A stretch of 21,788 nt of DNA from F1-120-MAGs238 sp964484185 (GCA_964484185.1 CAZAEQ010000056.1:1-21788), one strand, 5' to 3'; positions 13,879 to 21,119 are shown, numbered from the stretch's first letter. The notes: generated by a model not told the origin, from the sequence alone. A program made the numbers and translations.

Positions 13879-14163
13879 ATGGCAGTCGTGTCAGACAAGG
13901 TCGAAGTCAAAGCTGTGGTGGTGAACAAGCTCGGGCTCCATGCCCGGCCAGCGATGACGTTCGTGGATTTGTCCTCGACTTTCAGCTCAGATGTCAAAGT
14001 TGCCAAAGGTGACACTGAAGTAGACGGCAAGTCGATCATGCAGATGATGATGCTGGCCGCGAGCGTGGGCTCAGAATTGACAATCATTTGTGAGGGTGAG
14101 GATGCCGAGAAAGCGTCAAAAGCCCTCAAAAATCTGGTCGATTCTGGATTTGACGAGGAATAG
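13879..14163 (+). CDS. Phosphocarrier protein HPr (NPr-like)
   Basis: The 94-residue product contains the HPr signature NKLGLHARPAMTF with phospho-His (residue 21 here, His15 in usual numbering) and the regulatory site DGKSIMQMMMLAAS with Ser52 (Ser46 equivalent). The rest (GSELTIICEGEDAEKASKALKNLV) completes the open-faced beta-sandwich. With both sites intact it could carry phosphate from Enzyme I and also be a target of HPr kinase; neither enzyme gene is in the window. ATG 13879 has AGGAG too close (1 nt). The in-frame GTG at 13888 sits 10 nt from the same AGGAG and gives 91 residues, so the true start may be there. It follows ptsN after about 80 nt. Confidence 0.92.
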   Translation: MAVVSDKVEVKAVVVNKLGLHARPAMTFVDLSSTFSSDVKVAKGDTEVDGKSIMQMMMLAASVGSELTIICEGEDAEKASKALKNLVDSGFDEE

Positions 14164-14244
14164 CGTCGCCCCGCTGCGAGCGTTGGCAGTAAAAGCGTGC
14201 GTATCATGGCGGGTTGAAGAAATTCCTTTGCAAGGAGGGCGTAC

Positions 14245-15267
14245 GTGAAGACGAAGTCAAAGCCGAAAAAGAAGAAGATGGTCAAGAAGAAAGTCACCAT
14301 TCTTGCGAAGCGGTCCGCCGCCAAAAAGCAAAGCAAGGCAACAAGCAGCCCCGCCAAAAAGGACTATGAAGCATTTACGCTCAATCAGGACAAGCCGATT
14401 ATCTTCGTGAACGACAAATGGCTCGCGAAGCGTGATGCCATGGTGAGCGTCTACGACCATGGTCTTTTGTACGGCGATGGCGTGTTCGAAGGTATTCGAA
14501 TTTACAACCACAAGATTTTCAAACTCGAACAGCACATGGATCGCCTCTGGAGATCCGCTGAACGCATTCGCCTTTCGATCCCCGTAACCCGCGATCGCAT
14601 GATTGAAATTCAGCGTCAGGCAATCAAAAAGAACAAGATCAAAGACGGCTACATTCGTCTTCTGGTCACGCGCGGCGTTGGCGCACTGGGTCTCAATCCC
14701 TTTAAGTGTCCAAAGGCTGGCGTTGTCTGCATCGCAGATCAGATCCGTCTCTATCCACCTGAAATGTACGAATCAGGGATGAAGGTTGTCTTCGCCAAAC
14801 GCCCACGCGTTCCGGTTGCTTGCCTTGATCCCCGTATCAAGAGCTTGAACTATTTGAATAACATTCTTGCCAAAGTGGAAGCGCTCGATGCCGGCTGCCT
14901 CGAAGCCATCATGCTTAACACCGATGGCTATGTCGCTGAATGTACCGGCGACAACATCTTCGTGGTGAAGAATGGCGCGTTGTTCACGCCCCCATCAGAA
15001 GCTGGCGTGCTGGAAGGTGTCACCCGTCGATTTGTAATGAACGATCTGTGTCCAAGACTCGGCATCACCTGCCAGGAAAAATGGATGCGGGCTGAAGATA
15101 TCACCAGTGGCGATGAAGTATTCCTCACAGGTTCCGCGGCGGAAATTATCGCCGTTACCAGCATCGACGGCCAGCAAGTAGGAAATGGTGGCGAAGGAAC
15201 CGTTACCAATAAGCTCCGCACGCTTTTCCGCCAGATTGTCACCAGCAATCAGGTTCCTGAAGATTAA
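14245..15267 (+). CDS. ilvE: Branched-chain-amino-acid aminotransferase-like class IV PLP enzyme with lysine-rich N-terminal extension
   Basis: Residues from about 50 to 330 match class IV aminotransferases, IlvE-like: IFVNDKWLAKRDAMVSVYDHGLLYGDGVFEGIRIY, GYIRLLVTRG, catalytic PLP Lys199 in RIKSLNYLNN, EAIMLNTDGYVAECTGDNIFVV (Glu ring-nitrogen ligand) and GVLEGVTRRFV, EVFLTGSAAEI (phosphate binding). This enzyme would transfer the amino group between branched-chain amino acids and 2-oxoglutarate; a D-amino acid aminotransferase is a less likely alternative. The first 39 residues contain 16 Lys and no acidic residue, far beyond the usual start of this family. The extension is likely translated: the GTG at 14245 has a perfect AAGGAGG 6 nt upstream. 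A strong terminator follows the stop. Confidence 0.9.
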   Translation: MKTKSKPKKKKMVKKKVTILAKRSAAKKQSKATSSPAKKDYEAFTLNQDKPIIFVNDKWLAKRDAMVSVYDHGLLYGDGVFEGIRIYNHKIFKLEQHMDRLWRSAERIRLSIPVTRDRMIEIQRQAIKKNKIKDGYIRLLVTRGVGALGLNPFKCPKAGVVCIADQIRLYPPEMYESGMKVVFAKRPRVPVACLDPRIKSLNYLNNILAKVEALDAGCLEAIMLNTDGYVAECTGDNIFVVKNGALFTPPSEAGVLEGVTRRFVMNDLCPRLGITCQEKWMRAEDITSGDEVFLTGSAAEIIAVTSIDGQQVGNGGEGTVTNKLRTLFRQIVTSNQVPED

Positions 15268-15303
15268 GTCTGAAATCGGCGTAAGAATCTCAACAAAGCT
15301 CTC

Positions 15304-15333
15304 AAAAGACCCCCGATCTTCGGGGGTCTTTTT
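15304..15333 (+). terminator. Rho-independent terminator after the aminotransferase gene
   Basis: AAAAGACCCCCGA (15304-15316) pairs perfectly with TCGGGGGTCTTTT (15320-15332) around a TCT loop and ends in five T. It lies 36 nt after the stop at 15267. A and T runs on both sides could let it act in both directions. Confidence 0.93.
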
Positions 15334-15432
15334 CATATGTGCCCCAAAGGAGTTATTCCGTTCCTTTCCAAAGTTACGCAGCTTCCCCTGAAGAAGTGCT
15401 GCGACGAGGTCGATACATCAATAGTCCTACGT

Positions 15433-15771
15433 ATGCTGAAATTTGACTCAACACAATCCCGAGAAAAGCGTGCCAGTCCGCGAATGAAAATCTCGCGGGC
15501 AGCCAAGGTGTACAGCCCGCTGACCCGCCGGTACTACGCCGCGAACACAATTGATATGTCCCGGGGCGGCGCGATGATCGCACTTTCAAGCCCGCGAACC
15601 ATGATGCCGGGAGACCAGGTAGAAATCGCTATTGCATGGGACGATCGCGCTCTGATCCCGCAATCCTCGATGATGAAGGCAGAAGTGACGCATGTGGTCG
15701 GTCGCATGGGCGAACATCAGGCGGTCGGTGTACGGTTCACCGAAGAACTGGCAATGTCCGCCGCGGCGTAA
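15433..15771 (+). CDS. PilZ-domain protein
   Basis: From ATG 15433 the product is 112 residues. It has the two c-di-GMP-binding features of PilZ: an Arg-rich RxxxR-type segment near the N-terminus (SREKRASPRMKISRAAKV) and the D-x-S-x-x-G motif (NTIDMSRGGAMIAL), then a beta-barrel body (GDQVEIAIAWDDR, VTHVVGRMGEHQAVGVRF). Stand-alone PilZ proteins act as c-di-GMP receptors for motility, biofilm or exopolysaccharide control; the target cannot be read here. A longer start at 15337 lies right on the preceding terminator and is rejected. No good ribosome binding site is seen before 15433. nrdR follows after 68 nt on the same strand. Confidence 0.82.
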   Translation: MLKFDSTQSREKRASPRMKISRAAKVYSPLTRRYYAANTIDMSRGGAMIALSSPRTMMPGDQVEIAIAWDDRALIPQSSMMKAEVTHVVGRMGEHQAVGVRFTEELAMSAAA

Positions 15772-15839
15772 GTGGATTCTGGTCAAAACAGGTGCCGAGG
15801 CGAGGCTTCCTACTCTTCGTGGCCAAGAAGGAGTAGTTC

Positions 15840-16331
15840 GTGCGTTGCCCATTCTGCGACAAAGACAACGACAAGGTCCTGGACAGCCGAACCACCGATG
15901 GTGGCTCAGTGATACGTCGTCGTCGTCAATGCGTCGTATGCACCAAGAGATTTACGACTTACGAAAGAGTTGATCAAACTGCGCGACTGGTGGTCATCAA
16001 AAAGGACGGGCGCCGCGAGGCGTTCGATCGAAGCAAAGTCATGCGCAGCGTCCAGATTGCCTGCGGCAAGCGCCGGATTCCACAGGAAACTCTTGAACAA
16101 CTGGTGGATCAGGTTGAAGAAGAATTGCAGCGTGAGTTTGAACGTGAGGTTCAAGCCAGGCTTGTCGGAGAGCGCGTCATGCGCCGGCTCTTCGTTCTCG
16201 ATGAAGTAGCTTGCATTCGCTTTGCAAGCGAGTACTACGCATTCAAGAGCATTGATGATCTGCGCCGCCAGATGGATGAAATGAAAGACCACGTGCCAGA
16301 CAGCAAGGATCAGCAGAAGCTGTTTGCGTGA
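15840..16331 (+). CDS. nrdR: Transcriptional repressor NrdR
   Basis: The 163-residue protein matches NrdR along its length. It begins with a zinc ribbon (MRCPFC with Cys3 and Cys6; CVVC with Cys31 and Cys34, embedded in SVIRRRRQCVVCTKRFTTYER) and continues with an ATP-cone domain (VVIKKDGRREAFDRSKVMRSVQIACGKRRIP, about 51-140). NrdR senses ATP/dATP and represses ribonucleotide reductase genes through NrdR boxes. The GTG start at 15840 is supported by AAGGAG 7 nt upstream and by the exact MRCPFC family N-terminus. No nrd gene and no recognisable NrdR box lie in this window, so it acts in trans. It converges on the DNRLRE/dockerin gene, with only 2 nt between the stops. Confidence 0.95.
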   Translation: MRCPFCDKDNDKVLDSRTTDGGSVIRRRRQCVVCTKRFTTYERVDQTARLVVIKKDGRREAFDRSKVMRSVQIACGKRRIPQETLEQLVDQVEEELQREFEREVQARLVGERVMRRLFVLDEVACIRFASEYYAFKSIDDLRRQMDEMKDHVPDSKDQQKLFA

Positions 16332-16333
16332 AC

Positions 16334-17167
16334 TCAGCAGCCGCGTGCGTAAGCCTCAACAAAATCAAGATAGTCGAAGAAGTCGATAATGCTGTCGCCA
16401 TTGAAGTCCGCAGATGGCAAATTGGCGGCGAACGCATCAACGAAATCGAGATAATCAAAGAAGTCGATGACGCCGCTGTCATTGAAATCAGCCGGGCAAC
16501 GGTACGTAATTTTCAGCCGCGGCCGGCTCGCCACATCGGGATTCTGTCTCGAGTTGAAGCGAATCGAAGTGATCGGAAACTCTTCCATCCCCGTGATAAT
16601 CCATCCGAAATTTGAAGCTGGGTTCGCTCTCCAGGATTGCACTCGACTGATCAATTCTGGTGTGTTAAATTGATACACGGTGGAGACGCCATCTACTTCC
16701 ATCTGAGCATCAATGCCAGGCAAAAAGTCTCCGCCCGCAGTTGTCCAGAGAACACCCGGGGTACCGTGAAAAGCCTTGGTCCATGTGGCATCGCCAGCGC
16801 TTGCCGTGGTGCCGCGACCCTCTTCTCCTGATGCGTTTGATGTCCCTTCGCCCCAGTCCCTGGTGACAGCGTGCAGATACGCGGCGGGAAATCCGCCCGC
16901 CCAGCGAGACATGGTGAGATACAAAGTCGCATCGGTAATCTGTGCCCCCGCTGGAACGCTCGCGGCGACATTAAAAGTCAATAGCGCGCGATGCTTGATC
17001 CCTGTGCGTGTCACGCCCGTAAAGATGTAATCACCCATGCCATTGGAAATGCCGCCACCCGCTGCCTGATAAATGGTGTTGTCTTTGATTGGATTGATCG
17101 TTACAACGGTTGCAATCGTTGATTGAGCAATCGCAAGTGCGGCGAGTGAGAGAAGTCGAGTACGCAT
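16334..17167 (-). CDS. Secreted DNRLRE-domain protein with paired dockerin repeats and GC C-terminus (copy 2)
   Basis: The 277-residue protein has a short signal peptide (MRTRLLSLAALAIAQSTIA). A DNRLRE-like domain follows (KDNTIYQAAGGGISNGMGDYIFTG, LLTFNVAASVPAGAQITDATLYL, W-x-x-G-x-S segments), a jelly-roll-like fold found in many secreted proteins. Two dockerin-type EF-hands end it: ADFNDSGVIDFFDYLDFVDAFA and ADFNGDSIIDFFDYLDFVEAYA, then RGC. The repeats keep the Asp/Asn calcium pattern. It lies 16 nt downstream of its paralogue at 17184 and should be co-transcribed with it. AAGGAAA lies upstream of the ATG. The protein is predicted to be exported and attached through its C-terminal module; the substrate or partner is unknown. 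Confidence 0.85.
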   Translation of the reverse strand: MRTRLLSLAALAIAQSTIATVVTINPIKDNTIYQAAGGGISNGMGDYIFTGVTRTGIKHRALLTFNVAASVPAGAQITDATLYLTMSRWAGGFPAAYLHAVTRDWGEGTSNASGEEGRGTTASAGDATWTKAFHGTPGVLWTTAGGDFLPGIDAQMEVDGVSTVYQFNTPELISRVQSWRANPASNFGWIITGMEEFPITSIRFNSRQNPDVASRPRLKITYRCPADFNDSGVIDFFDYLDFVDAFAANLPSADFNGDSIIDFFDYLDFVEAYARGC

Positions 17168-17183
17168 AAACGAATTTCCTTAA

Positions 17184-18011
17184 TCAGCAGCCTTCAGCAA
17201 AGGCGGCGACAAAATCGAGATAGTCGAAAAAATCTATCACTTCGTCATTATTAAAATCGGCATTCGCACCGTTCTCCGAGAACGCCTGAACAAAGTCGAG
17301 ATAATCAAAGAAGTCAACGGTGGCATCCCAGTTGAAATCAGCGTAGCAACTCCTGGTGAAATTGACTACAAGAAACGGGCGATCGCCTTCCACCATGTTC
17401 TCGCGCGTCCCAAATCGGATAGAAGTTCCAGTAAGAGATTCGTCGCCCTGAATCAGCCAACCGAAATTCTGCGATGGCGTGGCGAACCACGATGCAACAT
17501 CGCCATTCATGCCCGGGCCCGAGAAAGTAACCTCGACCTCTCCAGCCACTGACGCTGAAGCTCTGGGAACATTATTAAAATCGCCGCCCGGCAGATTCCA
17601 CGTTCGCGTATCAAATGATGCAAAGTTCCACGAGGGGTCTCCTGGCGTAGCAGGCGCTCCGCCACTCTCGGTGTCAGGAGCATCGCTGGTGCCTTCGGTC
17701 CAGTCAGTCAAACACCGATAGATCGCCACGGCATTCGCCGATGGTCCCAGCCGCGTGACCTTCAGACGAAGCTCAACTCCGGAAATCTGTGCATCCGGCG
17801 GCAAGGACCCCGCAACGTCAAACTTCATCAACCCGCGACGCGTTTGACCGCCGCCAGTATTCCCGATGAAGAAATGCTCTCCCTTTGAGTTGCTTGTCTC
17901 AGAACCCGCAGTGAAATACATCGTGCTGTCCGCGCGGGGTCGAAGCGTCACCGAATCCGCGGAAGCGAGTCCTGCCACTGCTGAAATAAGGAGGATTGAT
18001 CTTGTAATCAT
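17184..18011 (-). CDS. Secreted DNRLRE-domain protein with paired dockerin repeats and GC C-terminus (copy 1)
   Basis: From ATG 18011 the product is 275 residues with signal peptide MITRSILLISAVAGLASA. The body parallels its neighbour: RADSTMYFTAGSETSNSKGEHFFIG, LMKFDVAGSLPPDAQISGVELRLKV, DWTEGTSDAPDTESGGAPATPGDPSW, NFGWLIQGDESLTGTSIRF. The C-terminus has two dockerin-like repeats (ADFNWDATVDFFDYLDFVQAF and ADFNNDEVIDFFDYLDFVAAF) and ends EGC. The two genes are a tandem duplication that has diverged. An in-frame TTG at 18029 is an alternative start, but the ATG gives a cleaner signal peptide. No ribosome binding site is exposed before the ATG; the leader can instead form a pseudoknot ending at the start codon (listed separately). 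Confidence 0.85.
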   Translation of the reverse strand: MITRSILLISAVAGLASADSVTLRPRADSTMYFTAGSETSNSKGEHFFIGNTGGGQTRRGLMKFDVAGSLPPDAQISGVELRLKVTRLGPSANAVAIYRCLTDWTEGTSDAPDTESGGAPATPGDPSWNFASFDTRTWNLPGGDFNNVPRASASVAGEVEVTFSGPGMNGDVASWFATPSQNFGWLIQGDESLTGTSIRFGTRENMVEGDRPFLVVNFTRSCYADFNWDATVDFFDYLDFVQAFSENGANADFNNDEVIDFFDYLDFVAAFAEGC

Positions 18012-18063
18012 TGGTACTTTCGGATGCAACGAGGGAACGGTAAGGTACCAGATGCATCCGAAA
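18012..18063 (-). promoter_or_regulatory. Candidate H-type RNA pseudoknot in the leader of the DNRLRE/dockerin operon
   Basis: On the minus strand TTTCGGATGCA (18063-18053) pairs perfectly over 11 bp with TGCATCCGAAA (18028-18018). Inside its loop TGGTAC (18050-18045) pairs over 6 bp with GTACCA (18017-18012), which directly follows stem 1 and directly precedes the ATG at 18011. Loop 1 is 2 nt, the stem junction 0 nt, loop 3 is 16 nt, which are normal H-type dimensions. Folding would bury the region just before the start codon. There is no T-run after the hairpin on either strand, so it is not an intrinsic terminator. Confidence 0.5.
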
Positions 18064-18108
18064 AAGTCGATGCCAAAATTGCCAGAATTCGCGGCGTTTA
18101 TAGGACGT

Positions 18109-19437
18109 TTATCGCGTGCCGCCAGTCAATTGAGCACAAATGTCAGTGATCGGCAAGAGATCGGTTTCCGCCTGCGTGACAAGGTCTTTGATTTTGGCGT
18201 GGGTAGCCGATTCGACTATCACCGCCTTAAGCGCACGCTGGCCGCCCGCATCCTGCAGCAGCTTGCCAACGTTGCGAGTAGTCTTCGTTGAAGCCCGCGC
18301 ATGAAGCCCCGCGATCCGAAGTGACGCGACAAGCGGCCGCACACTCGCCGCGGCATCATCATTCGCCGCAATGACAAATGCCTGCGGACGATAGCTCGCG
18401 CTCGGCAGCGAAAGCGCATCCAGCACCTGCTCATCGTTCGGCATCACACCTTTGTCTTGCAAAATGAGCGACAAAACCACATCGCCCATTCCAAACCCAA
18501 CGCCAGGAGTCGGTGGCCCGCCAAAGAGCTCAATAAGATTGTCGTAGCGTCCACCACCTGCAACCGCTCGCTCGCCATCGACGATCAGTTCAAACACCAT
18601 GCCGGTGTAATACGCAAGCCCCCGCGCAATATTCAGATCGAGAATACACCAGTCAAGTATCCCAAGCGATCCAAGGCTCGAACGCAGTGCCGCAAGTGAA
18701 CCCAGGTCTAAGCCCTGCGTCGCCAGTGTCGAAAGCGTGTTCTCCTTGAACGCCGTTTCAATAGTGCGTGCAGATGCGCGGTACGCCGCGGCCGAAAAAC
18801 CATTCTTCAGACATTCCGCCTCGTGATCCTCCGGCTTCATCTTCGCCGACTTGTCCAACGCAACCAACGCACGTTGAAGGGCATCACCATCCGAACCTAC
18901 CCCAAGGTGCTTGAGAATCTCACAGGCAACCGCCCGACTGCCAATCCGCGCAGTAATCTGATCCGACTTGAGTCCAGCCGCGCGAAGCAGATCCACCGCC
19001 GCGAAGATAATGTCCGCATCAGCATCGGGCGACGCATCACCAAGTATGTCGCAATTCCACTGAAAGAACTCACGCAGGCGGCCACGCTGCGGACGCTCCG
19101 CGCGAAAACACGTCTGCTGCCAGAACCACTTCGTCGGCTTGGGAAGCGAATTGGCCTTTGCAGCATAAAGCCGCGCAAGCGTCGGTGTAAATTCCGGCCG
19201 AAGCGCAAAGTCCTTCTCGCCACCATCGCGCTTGAATGAAAAGAGCTCCGAAATAATCCCATCCCCGCTCTTCACTGTGTATAGCTCAAGGTGCTCAAAG
19301 GTGGGCCCATCGATTTCCGCAAATCCGTGACGGATCGCCGTATCGCGCCACAGTTTCTCAAGATATCGCCGCCGATTGAGTTCAGCCGGGTAAAAATCTC
19401 TAGTGCCGTTGGGAGCTTGAAATGATGGTTTGGCCAT
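18109..19437 (-). CDS. hisS: Histidyl-tRNA synthetase
   Basis: The 442-residue class II synthetase starts with the family N-terminus (FQAPNGTRDFYPAEL). It then shows motif 1 (FAEIDGPTFEHLELY), motif 2 (CFRAERPQRGRLREFFQWNCD), the HisRS-specific segment ARGLAYYTGMVFE (about 271-283) and motif 3 (AVAGGGRYDNLIELFGG with GVGFGMGDVV). An anticodon-binding domain lies at about 350-430. It attaches histidine to tRNA-His in the cytoplasm. The usual RGLDYYTG has Ala275 in place of Asp; I recall RGLAYYTG in plant organellar HisRS, so this is a subgroup trait rather than a defect. The ATG has no clear ribosome binding site. It follows a terminator and the tRNA-Gln gene on the same strand; no tRNA-His is present. 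Confidence 0.95.
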   Translation of the reverse strand: MAKPSFQAPNGTRDFYPAELNRRRYLEKLWRDTAIRHGFAEIDGPTFEHLELYTVKSGDGIISELFSFKRDGGEKDFALRPEFTPTLARLYAAKANSLPKPTKWFWQQTCFRAERPQRGRLREFFQWNCDILGDASPDADADIIFAAVDLLRAAGLKSDQITARIGSRAVACEILKHLGVGSDGDALQRALVALDKSAKMKPEDHEAECLKNGFSAAAYRASARTIETAFKENTLSTLATQGLDLGSLAALRSSLGSLGILDWCILDLNIARGLAYYTGMVFELIVDGERAVAGGGRYDNLIELFGGPPTPGVGFGMGDVVLSLILQDKGVMPNDEQVLDALSLPSASYRPQAFVIAANDDAAASVRPLVASLRIAGLHARASTKTTRNVGKLLQDAGGQRALKAVIVESATHAKIKDLVTQAETDLLPITDICAQLTGGTR

Positions 19438-19485
19438 TGTGTGCAGAGGGTAGGGAGCGGGCCACGGTACACAAATTTCACAAAC

Positions 19486-19521
19486 GAAAACGCCCCAGAC
19501 CAGTCGGTCCGAGGCGTTTTC
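19486..19521 (-). terminator. Intrinsic terminator between tRNA-Gln and hisS
   Basis: GAAAACGCC (19486-19494) pairs with GGCGTTTTC (19513-19521). An inner stem GACC/GGTC (19498-19501 and 19506-19509) lies around a 4-nt loop, with small internal bulges. The minus-strand reading ends TTTTCGTTTG. It begins 4 nt past the 3' end of the tRNA gene. Confidence 0.75.
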
Positions 19522-19525
19522 AAAG

Positions 19526-19596
19526 CTGGGGATAAAGGATTTGAACCTTTAACAACTGAGCCAGAGTCAGTCGTGTTACCGTTACACCAATCCCCA
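19526..19596 (-). tRNA. tRNA-Gln (anticodon CTG)
   Basis: The 71-nt minus-strand sequence folds as a full cloverleaf. The acceptor stem TGGGGAT pairs with ATCCCCA, and the discriminator is G. The D arm is GTGT/ACAC with GG in its loop. The anticodon stem ACTGA/TCAGT encloses loop CTCTGGC, which gives anticodon CTG. The T arm AAAGG/CCTTT has loop TTCAAAT. The first pair T-A is typical of tRNA-Gln. CCA is not encoded. It reads CAG codons. Confidence 0.95.
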
Positions 19597-19724
19597 GTGA
19601 TCCATCGATCGTAAGCGTCAGCAGGCGCACTGACAAGCCGCCACGGGATAAGTATCGACTGGTCGAACCGGTGACTGGAATCAACCAGCCGACTTAAACC
19701 CTTGGTATTGATACCTTTAGGGCA

Positions 19725-20627
19725 TCACTTGGGTGCCGGAGCCGCCGGCGGCTCGCCTTGCGGTGCTTTGGGCTCGGTTTCTTCGGTTTTTGGAGGAGCC
19801 GGAGGATCAACAGGCTTGCCGCTGGCCGCGGCCTCTTTGGCCCTCACCGTCGCCGGTCCAATTTCAGAACCCGGCAAAATCACAAGTCCGCCCCGTTCCT
19901 GATTCTCGCCGCCACCTTCCATGTCTTCCCGTGTCGGAGTCTGGAAGATGACCAGTCCAATGGGCTCGCCACTGCTGCTGAAAACCGGCGCGCCATAGTC
20001 CTCAGTCTTGGTATGAATCAGCGTGCGAGGCTTCTTGATGTGACCCAGAACTCTCGCATCATGTGCATATGGAGCCCGGTCGAAAAACTTCCCGAGCCGC
20101 GCAATCGTGAAAATCGAATCTCCAACTTCAGCATGCGCCGACTTCGCAAAGTCAATAAAAGTAAAACCCTTGCCGTCCTTGGGAGCCTTGGCCTCATCGA
20201 TCTTCACCCATGCCAGGTCAAGCTCAGAGTCGCGTGCGATAATCTTGGCTTCCACGCCTTCGGTGTCATCGCCAACAAGCACTTTAATATCATGCGGAAT
20301 CATCGAGCCTCCGCGGCCGCCCATCAGCGCCGACATGCCGCCGGTACGCAGGTTTGAGCAGATAACAAGTCCCTCTTTCTCAATCATGATTCCCGGGATT
20401 TCACTCTCAACTTCCCCATCCTGACCGAACCCTTCGTATTTCATCACGAATTTCACGGTCACAACCGAGTTAATCTGCGTTTCCAGTGCTGCTTTCATTG
20501 CAGCGCCAACTGCATCAGGTGCGGCGTTCGCCGGAGCGACCATCAGCGTTGCCGTCGCTGCAGCCGCCGTAATAAGTAACGAACTCAACATGCGGCGGGT
20601 AGATGTGCGAGACAGGGCGATCTTCAT
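19725..20627 (-). CDS. Secreted trypsin-like (S1C/DegP-like) protein with degenerate catalytic site
   Basis: The 300-residue protein has a signal peptide (basic start, then LLITAAAATATLMVAPANA). A domain with the trypsin-like fold pattern of HtrA/S1C proteases follows (NSVVTVKF, IPGIMIEKEGLVICSNL, ARDSELDLAWVKID, YGAPVFSSSGEPIGLVIF). The Asp site in SELDLAWVKI is kept. The His motif (usually TNYHVV) reads CSNLRT and the Ser motif (usually GNSGGP) reads EDYGAP, so His and Ser are missing. It probably binds proteins or peptides rather than cutting them. No PDZ domain follows; the last 45 residues are a Pro/Glu/Lys-rich tail. TGGAG 6 nt before the ATG supports the start. No close operon partner is evident. 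Confidence 0.72.
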   Translation of the reverse strand: MKIALSRTSTRRMLSSLLITAAAATATLMVAPANAAPDAVGAAMKAALETQINSVVTVKFVMKYEGFGQDGEVESEIPGIMIEKEGLVICSNLRTGGMSALMGGRGGSMIPHDIKVLVGDDTEGVEAKIIARDSELDLAWVKIDEAKAPKDGKGFTFIDFAKSAHAEVGDSIFTIARLGKFFDRAPYAHDARVLGHIKKPRTLIHTKTEDYGAPVFSSSGEPIGLVIFQTPTREDMEGGGENQERGGLVILPGSEIGPATVRAKEAAASGKPVDPPAPPKTEETEPKAPQGEPPAAPAPK

Positions 20628-20670
20628 TGAGGACTCCAGTGTGATTCAAAATGGTCAGTGGGGCGGGAAC

Positions 20671-20705
20671 AAAAAAAGAGGCGGTGGGCGAGTGCTCTAC
20701 CGCCT
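20671..20705 (-). terminator. Intrinsic terminator after the histone H1-like gene
   Basis: AGGCGGT (20679-20685) pairs with ACCGCCT (20699-20705) around a 13-nt loop. On the minus strand the stem is followed by C and seven T (complement of 20671-20677). It lies about 40 nt past the stop at 20747 and about 45 nt before the start of the protease-like gene. Confidence 0.8.
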
Positions 20706-20746
20706 GCGTTACATGTGAACGCTGAACGAATATAGATGGCCGCAGT

Positions 20747-21043
20747 TCAGGTACCCGTCGTCAATTCGGTGGACGCCAGCTCAGAGTTCAAAGTTTCAGT
20801 GAAAGTCGGAGCGAGTTCGGGCTTGGACTGAATTTCTTGGGAAGTACGAGGTGCCTTCTTGGTCTTCTTTGTCGTTGTTTTCTTAGTGGCCTTTGTCGTT
20901 GGCTTCTTACTTGACTTCGCAATCGGTTTCTTGGTGGCGGTCTTCTTGACCAGCGTCTTCTTCACGGCCTTCTTGGTCTTTGTTGCTGCTGCTTTTTTCG
21001 CGACCTTCTTCTTTGCAGCCTTCTTCTTTGATTTCTTCGCCAT
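20747..21043 (-). CDS. Lysine-rich histone H1-like protein
   Basis: From ATG 21043 the product is 98 residues. The first 66 are almost only Lys, Ala, Thr and Val in H1-tail-like repeats (MAKKSKKKAAKKKVAKKAAA, KKTATKKPIAKSSKKPTTK), with no acidic residue. The last 32 are neutral to acidic (SQEIQSKPELAPTFTETLNSELASTELTTGT). Such proteins are common in planctomycetes, chlamydiae and some proteobacteria and bind DNA or RNA non-specifically, compacting the nucleoid. The start is fixed by AGAGAGG 6 nt upstream; a longer frame to 21148 would run through the promoter and is rejected. A promoter and a strong terminator bracket it, so it is a single-gene unit. Confidence 0.85.
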   Translation of the reverse strand: MAKKSKKKAAKKKVAKKAAATKTKKAVKKTLVKKTATKKPIAKSSKKPTTKATKKTTTKKTKKAPRTSQEIQSKPELAPTFTETLNSELASTELTTGT

Positions 21044-21119
21044 GGTGTACCTCTCTGAGCCGTCCAGACCTGCGCTGGTGTGTGTGCGGGAGCCCCTGAA
21101 ATAGAGGCCTGTGTTGCGC

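Noticed and set aside
15337..15432. Longer start for the PilZ protein
   Set aside because: It would begin 4 nt after the T-run of a strong terminator, leaving no room for a promoter or ribosome binding site.
18018..18063. Intrinsic terminator of hisS
   Set aside because: The 11-bp stem has no T-run after it on either strand; the T-run on the minus strand precedes the stem.
20859..21104. Plus-strand frame rich in Phe and Val, hydrophobic like a membrane protein
   Set aside because: It is the antisense of Lys (AAG) codons in the H1-like gene, which always yields Phe/Leu-rich shadows.
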